Shown in pieces: positions 59,449 to 64,000 of a stretch of DNA of 64,000 bases. The stretch is from the NCBI RefSeq assembly GCF_964340395.1, contig NC_135564.1, positions 7,961,361-8,025,360 on the forward strand, read 5' to 3'. The translations under genes and the position numbers were made by a program. How positions within the stretch are numbered: the first letter of the stretch is position 1; every line of letters starts with the position of its first letter. The notes under the pieces were generated by a model. That model did no database searches. It worked only from the letters and a program-made list of their open reading frames with translations, and was not told the origin of the DNA. The DNA comes from Glandiceps talaboti (lineage: Eukaryota; Hemichordata; Enteropneusta; Spengelidae).

Positions 59449-61524
59449 GTACAGTATACACTTCCTTATTATTGCACTCTCGGCACTTTGCCAATTTTTA
59501 TTCATATTCCATTCTAAAAATAACCAAATAATGATATATTTGAAACCACACCTCAAAATTAGCTAGCGATTGCGTATATTTTTAATTTTTATTCATTGCT
59601 TTAACATTGTCATCACATCGTATCATAGCTTTCCCGTTCTCAATGAATGCGGCTACGGGTGCACTCTAATGTTCTACTGTGCCATAGACCGATAACTGTA
59701 AAGAGAGCCCCCCGACCTACTTCCATGGTGGTGTACTGACTGTAAAACTACGAACGAATCTTTTTAATGATAAGCAATAGATAGTTGACATATCGTGTGG
59801 CCTTGTTGTTTATTTGGTTGCAGGTCTACCCTGCAAGCATCCAGGGTTAATAATGAGACGACCAACACTTCAGTTAATTTTAATAGCAAATACATTCTAA
59901 TCAGACAAGTGTACTTCATCACACCTTGTAAACAAAAATCAATTAAAATGGACACAGAATTTTGACATGAAATACACGCATTTCTTCTAGCTAAATAATG
60001 GCGTAGTTGCCTTAGTTTTAATATGCTGGAGCATAAGTGAGAGTTCTTAAGCAGTGGTTGGGGTAACACTTTGAACATATGTATATGGGAGACCTTGTTT
60101 TATTGATCACCATTCAGTTCACAGTTTTTGTTGCACCACAGAACAGAACTTTTATTTACTTTAATTAATTTGTAATTACTAAGATTGCAAGTTAACTGTA
60201 TCTTTTGTCTTTAGAACTTGGGTGAGATGTAAATAGAGCAATAGTTACTTTGTTGGTGGATAGACTATGTGTTTTCAATCCAAATCAACTTCAAAGGAAG
60301 TGAACACAGAAAGGCTCCAGCCTTTTATCAACTCTCTTTTTGTTTTCAGCTCAAATGCATTGTTCCTATACAGTATCTGTTTTCTCTTTTGTCTGCTTGC
60401 CGAAGTTCTCCTACAAAAAAAAAAAATCAATGACTTCTATATCTTTAGGCATGACCTCATAGTTGAACTCTTAATTTCAGTGATGTCATAGCTCCCTAAT
60501 GTCTATGGTGCTACTAACAGTATATTTTGTTGGGTTTATATATCTCTGCAGAGGTCTCTTTCAAACCAGTGTTGACTTTATGAGTGTGAAAGTCAACAAA
60601 AGTGTAGATAGACAAACAAATAAGAAGTTGGCAAGTTTACTAAATGGGGGATGACTTTAGGTGAATTAATACATTATAAGTGGCTTTGACATGCAGAGTA
60701 CAGGAACATACAACAAGGCAGCAATGAAAGGGGTGAAGTAATAAACCAACCTGGACTTACACAAAAGCTGTTTTCTTTGTACCTACCTATCTAGTAACCG
60801 TAGGCTCGTGCTCCCCATATCTACATCAAAATTAACTGCAAAATGCTGTAGGTCTGATATACATATAGATGACCATATCGCCTACAGTAGTCTCATTATT
60901 GTGGGTTTTTTTCAAATGTGGCGATCATGGAATGTTGAATCTCTTCCTAAAACGTTTAATTAATTGGTGGTTGTCTTTCTTTTTTGCTGGCATCCCTCAA
61001 TGACCTTTTGACCCCTGGAAAGCCCAGACCATAGTCACAACAATGGCCAGGGTTATACTAATATTTTTTTTAAAAAAGAGGGTGATTTGAGATAATGAAA
61101 ATGATAATTGTACATCTAATAATGATCTGCTTACAAGCATTACTTTCACAAATCTTACAAATTTATTTTAAAAAAATCAACCAAAACATAACTTCCAGGA
61201 AGTTTGTGAAGTCTAACAAATATTAGTACTTTAGTGGTAAATGTGTTCAAAATGTATTTGTACACTTCGGCCTAGTTTGGCCCAGACTGGATCAGAGTTA
61301 AAATTGGGGTCAGAAAATCAGTTGCGTGAGCTATGGAAAAGTTTGGTCCAGAACAAAAAGTCCTTATGGTTCCACTGATAAGATAACCGTAATGGAAGAA
61401 TGTAGGTTTAAATCCCTGGCCTTTTAAAGCAAGGATAGACGATATAAAACTGAACAATGTAAACCTTAAAACTCCTAGTATTTTCTTTAAAACTTAAGTT
61501 ATATTTTATTTTTCCATTTGATAG
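59449..61524 (+). other. intron 2 of the ADAMTS16/18-like gene
   Basis: 2,076 bp from GTACAG to CATTTGATAG. AT-rich, without recognisable repeat elements or exons. Open frames on either strand are short and not protein-like. Confidence 0.65.
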
Positions 61525-61856
61525 ATTATGAAGTCGCTATGCCAGTACAGGTGAACCATCGTGGAGAATTCTTGTCACACGACCTGATGCCACACAGGAG
61601 GAAGCGAAGCAGTTCAGGAAACCAGGACAGTGTTGAAAACTCTGCTTATTATCATCTAGCTGCATATGGACAGAAATTTCACTTAGCGCTGCAACCTAAT
61701 GAAAAACTTTTAGCACCAGGTTTTACTATTCAAAGAAGAGCCAAGGGGAAAGTCGTCAGCGAGAAGTTGGACGATGAAATGCTGTCATGTTTCTACCGTG
61801 GTAAACTCCTTTCTCATCGAAATGGTTCAGTAGCCATCAGTGCATGCAATGGATTG
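61525..61856 (+). CDS. ADAMTS16/18: ADAMTS16/18-like protease, exon 3 (propeptide)
   Basis: 332 bp, phase 1 in, phase 0 out (GGATTG|GTAAGT). Residues about 57-167 of the predicted protein. Family landmarks in order: VQVNHRGEFLSHDLM at 64-78 (V-V-x-x-G-x-x-SHD-L in ADAMTS16/18), the furin-type site HRRKRS at 80-85, YYHLAAYGQKFHLALQPN at 98-115 (the propeptide core), LAPGFTIQ at 119-126, and CFYRG...HRNGSVAISACNGL at 145-167, with two cysteines and an NGS sequon. The CFY-G ... SVA-S-C-GL block and the early basic site are shared with vertebrate ADAMTS16 and ADAMTS18, which share one ancestor, so a single invertebrate orthologue of both is expected. The propeptide keeps the enzyme latent until furin cleavage. 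The metalloprotease, disintegrin and thrombospondin domains must be encoded further right. Confidence 0.9.
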
Positions 61857-62085
61857 GTAAGTTTATTAACTTCTTCCAGAGTAAGGTCAAAGGTCAAGTG
61901 AGTGTGGGATTTTTACCTCCTTCACTGTACTTCTGATGGTCCCTTTAAAGTGCAATAAATTCAAGTTGAGCAAAGTACTTATAAAGGCACTCTATGAACA
62001 TTTTTATGTACCTTTCTCATTATACAGACCCACCAACACCACTATAGGTGGTGTCTATTCTTGAGCTTATCATGAGAACTGAACG

Positions 62086-62155
62086 CCATGATAAAATTGT
62101 TTTTCAAATTAAAAATCCAAAATAAATACCTAATCTTCATCCATATGGCCACTTT
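62086..62155 (-). mobile_element. partial copy of the 40.7-kb fold-back family
   Basis: The reverse complement reads AAAGTGGCCATATGGATGAA, GATTAGGTATTTATTTTGGA, TTTTTAATTTGAAAAACAAT, very close to the left arm at 40729. A CTTTAAAGTG at about 61943 might mark the other end, but the arm between is not recognisable. Confidence 0.65.
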
Positions 62156-62606
62156 AATAACACTGATATTAGAGGAAACAGTCACATTTTGTCCTAAAAA
62201 AGGCAAACCAACTTTTTTTATGAAAAAAGATGTTTATGAGTGAATACTGTGCTTGAAGGCAAAGTGAGGGATCAAATGAAAACTGTAAACAGATTATATC
62301 AAACAAAAAGACAATAGATACATGACTACACATAGATTACCAGGATTTGTGATTGATTATAATCTTCATTCAATATCTCTAAAGTTTTGAGTTGTTTCAG
62401 AAACATGCATTGGTACTCCACACACCCTTTCTAGCCATCAAATGGATGGACCCTCCATAGATATACATATCGATCAAACCAAATTGTGAAAAGGAATAGG
62501 GGAGTCAAGGTTATTGAGGATTCTAGGCACCTGGTGATTCTTTTGTTGTAAGACTATAGAGTGTCATGGGACTTGTTCTTGCTTGATTCTTGTTTTGAAG
62601 CGTGGC

Positions 62607-62708
62607 GCATTCTCGCAAACCAGAGCTGTTATTTCTTCCGCAACACTGCGAAATAATGGTGCGTTTTTTAGACCGTGCCGTAAAAGAGGCCGTGGTTTGC
62701 GACAATGG
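62607..62708. mobile_element. MITE with TCGCAAACCA inverted termini, copy 2
   Basis: Left CATTCTCGCAAACCA and reverse complement of the right end CATTGTCGCAAACCA. Interior TGTTATTTCTTCCG, GCGAAATAATGG and GTGCCGTAAAAGAGGCCG match 27548-27658. Flanks (GCGTGGCG / GCATGGAG) agree at 6 of 8 positions, so any target duplication has decayed. It lies in intron 3 of the ADAMTS gene. Confidence 0.75.
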
Positions 62709-64000
62709 CATGGAGGTATTAAGGTTATAAGCTCCATGGTTGAAGTAAGAACCATGATGGAAATGTAGGTAGTATTATGAAATACAGCAGGACTTATATA
62801 TGTTTTGAAACGTGGCGGTAGACGCTTGTACCTCCATGGTTGAAGTAAGTCTTAGGTATGGAGATAAGACTGGCTGACACAAACCTTTTTGTTTGAAACA
62901 CAAGTTTGAGATGAGTGCAAAAATTTTGATACAAATGGATTGTTATTAGCATACGTATTTTGTCCAAATGCAACTGAAATGAGTGTAGAGAATGTGATAC
63001 AACAGGATTGTCACTGACACAAATATTTTGGAGAATGTAGACAGAAATCTGGAAGGTGATTGACCATTTTTGTCCTTTGTTAGAACCCATGATGTCTACT
63101 GGCTTAAAGCCCTTTAAACAAACTGTTTACTCAACTAACAGACAAACAAACACAAAAAATCTGTTCCCACTCTTGAATTATTCCTTGTAAGAAGATTAGC
63201 AAGGTCAAGTAGCCGACCTTCCTTCTGTTGTTTAAAAACTGAAAAAAAAAGTTTGGGAGGGGGGGGGGGGGAGAAGAGACAATTGCAAGTATAGATAGAA
63301 GTAACAGAAACATGCAGTGGTCTTGTATATCTAACTTCTAAGTGTTGTCACTGACTCTTGGAGAATGTCAAAGATTCCTTAGAATGAAGACTTTAAGAGT
63401 TACACAGGAAGTCATAAAAAGAGTAGATGCAATGTTGGCAAATATATATAGACACACTTCACAGTAGAGAGATGTACTTAGAGCTCATTGCAAGCTCTCC
63501 TATACAACTATAAACTGTTGAAAATGAAAGCACAAAAACATTAGGGAGAAAAATTGCCAAGATCTGTAGAGCAGGTACGAGGACTTCCCTGGTCACTGAA
63601 CTTGCTGTTGACCAGGTGTCTTGGCATAAAATAATATTGAAAAGTAGAAAAAATAAGCATTTGTTTTTCCAAAATCATTGGTGCATACCTATACATTATC
63701 CCCAAGTACTATGAATCCAAGGGTAACTTTTGTTTGTTAGCAATATTTTAGGGATTATATTCAGCATAGTGCAGCAGGACCCTAGTCTCGACTGGTCAGT
63801 CAACTTTCTTTTGGCATCAATGACATCACCATGATTGATGTGATCAATTAGGCTTGAAATTGACCATGGACCTTGCAAACAATACAAGGCCAGGTTCAAA
63901 CTGAAGTCAAACACACCAATTAACTTTAGAGCGTTAATATATTATAATGAAAGGGAAACTTTTCACTTTTGTTGTCGTCTATACACATACATAGAATAGA

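Larger units (their letters stand above)
61857..64000 (+). other. start of intron 3 of the ADAMTS16/18-like gene
   Basis: Runs from GTAAGT to the window edge. No next propeptide exon was found by reading. It contains two transposon remnants (62086-62155 and 62607-62708), a repeated TCCATGGTTGAAGTAAG phrase near 62733 and 62833, and a poly-G tract near 63257-63271. Confidence 0.6.

Overview
This is eukaryotic nuclear DNA from an animal. It is AT-rich, mostly non-coding, and full of microsatellites, minisatellites and short non-autonomous transposons. The few coding pieces are short exons bounded by GT-AG (once GC-AG) splice sites. The one recognisable gene is the 5' end of an ADAMTS16/18-type secreted metalloprotease on the + strand. 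That family, together with a tRNA-derived SINE and non-LTR retrotransposon tails of kinds common in marine invertebrates, suggests an invertebrate bilaterian. A deuterostome such as a hemichordate or lancelet is my guess from general texture; nothing in the window proves it.

Layout: 1-19 kb has no secure gene. It holds a fold-back element (641-1113), an 18-bp minisatellite (4.2-4.7 kb), a Helitron-like element (9.7-10.1 kb), several palindromic MITEs and several tandem arrays. Around 20.2-23.0 kb a candidate gene end lies on +: two phase-compatible exons, a stop codon and a downstream AATAAA, with a tandem array of about 115-120 bp units inside the intron. From 23 to 49 kb the DNA is gene-poor and repeat-rich: Helitron-like copies at 23.1 and 28.3 kb, a 42-bp array, a MITE inserted in a minisatellite at 27.5 kb, a SINE at 36.5-36.8 kb, a 352-bp fold-back at 40.7 kb and a (GT)n tract at 42 kb. 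From 49.0 to 51.1 kb lies a satellite with an exact 128-bp core period. It is followed by a 5'-truncated non-LTR retrotransposon on the minus strand, whose stop codon leads straight into its own (ATG)n tail. Two further exon candidates lie at 52.1-52.3 kb (minus) and 54.8-55.1 kb (+, cysteine-rich).

From about 57.5 kb the base composition changes. A CpG-rich stretch (57.5-59.3 kb) with a CCAAT box leads into the ADAMTS16/18-like gene. Its exon 1 encodes a signal peptide (58883-58987), exon 2 is 64 bp (59385-59448), and exon 3 (61525-61856) encodes most of the propeptide, including a furin-type RRKR site. The rest of the gene lies beyond the right edge. Exon 1 ends at a GC donor. A second possible first coding exon with a normal GT donor (59267-59305) joins exon 2 in the same phase but carries no signal peptide. 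Everything here comes from reading the sequence by eye; no alignment or database search was run.
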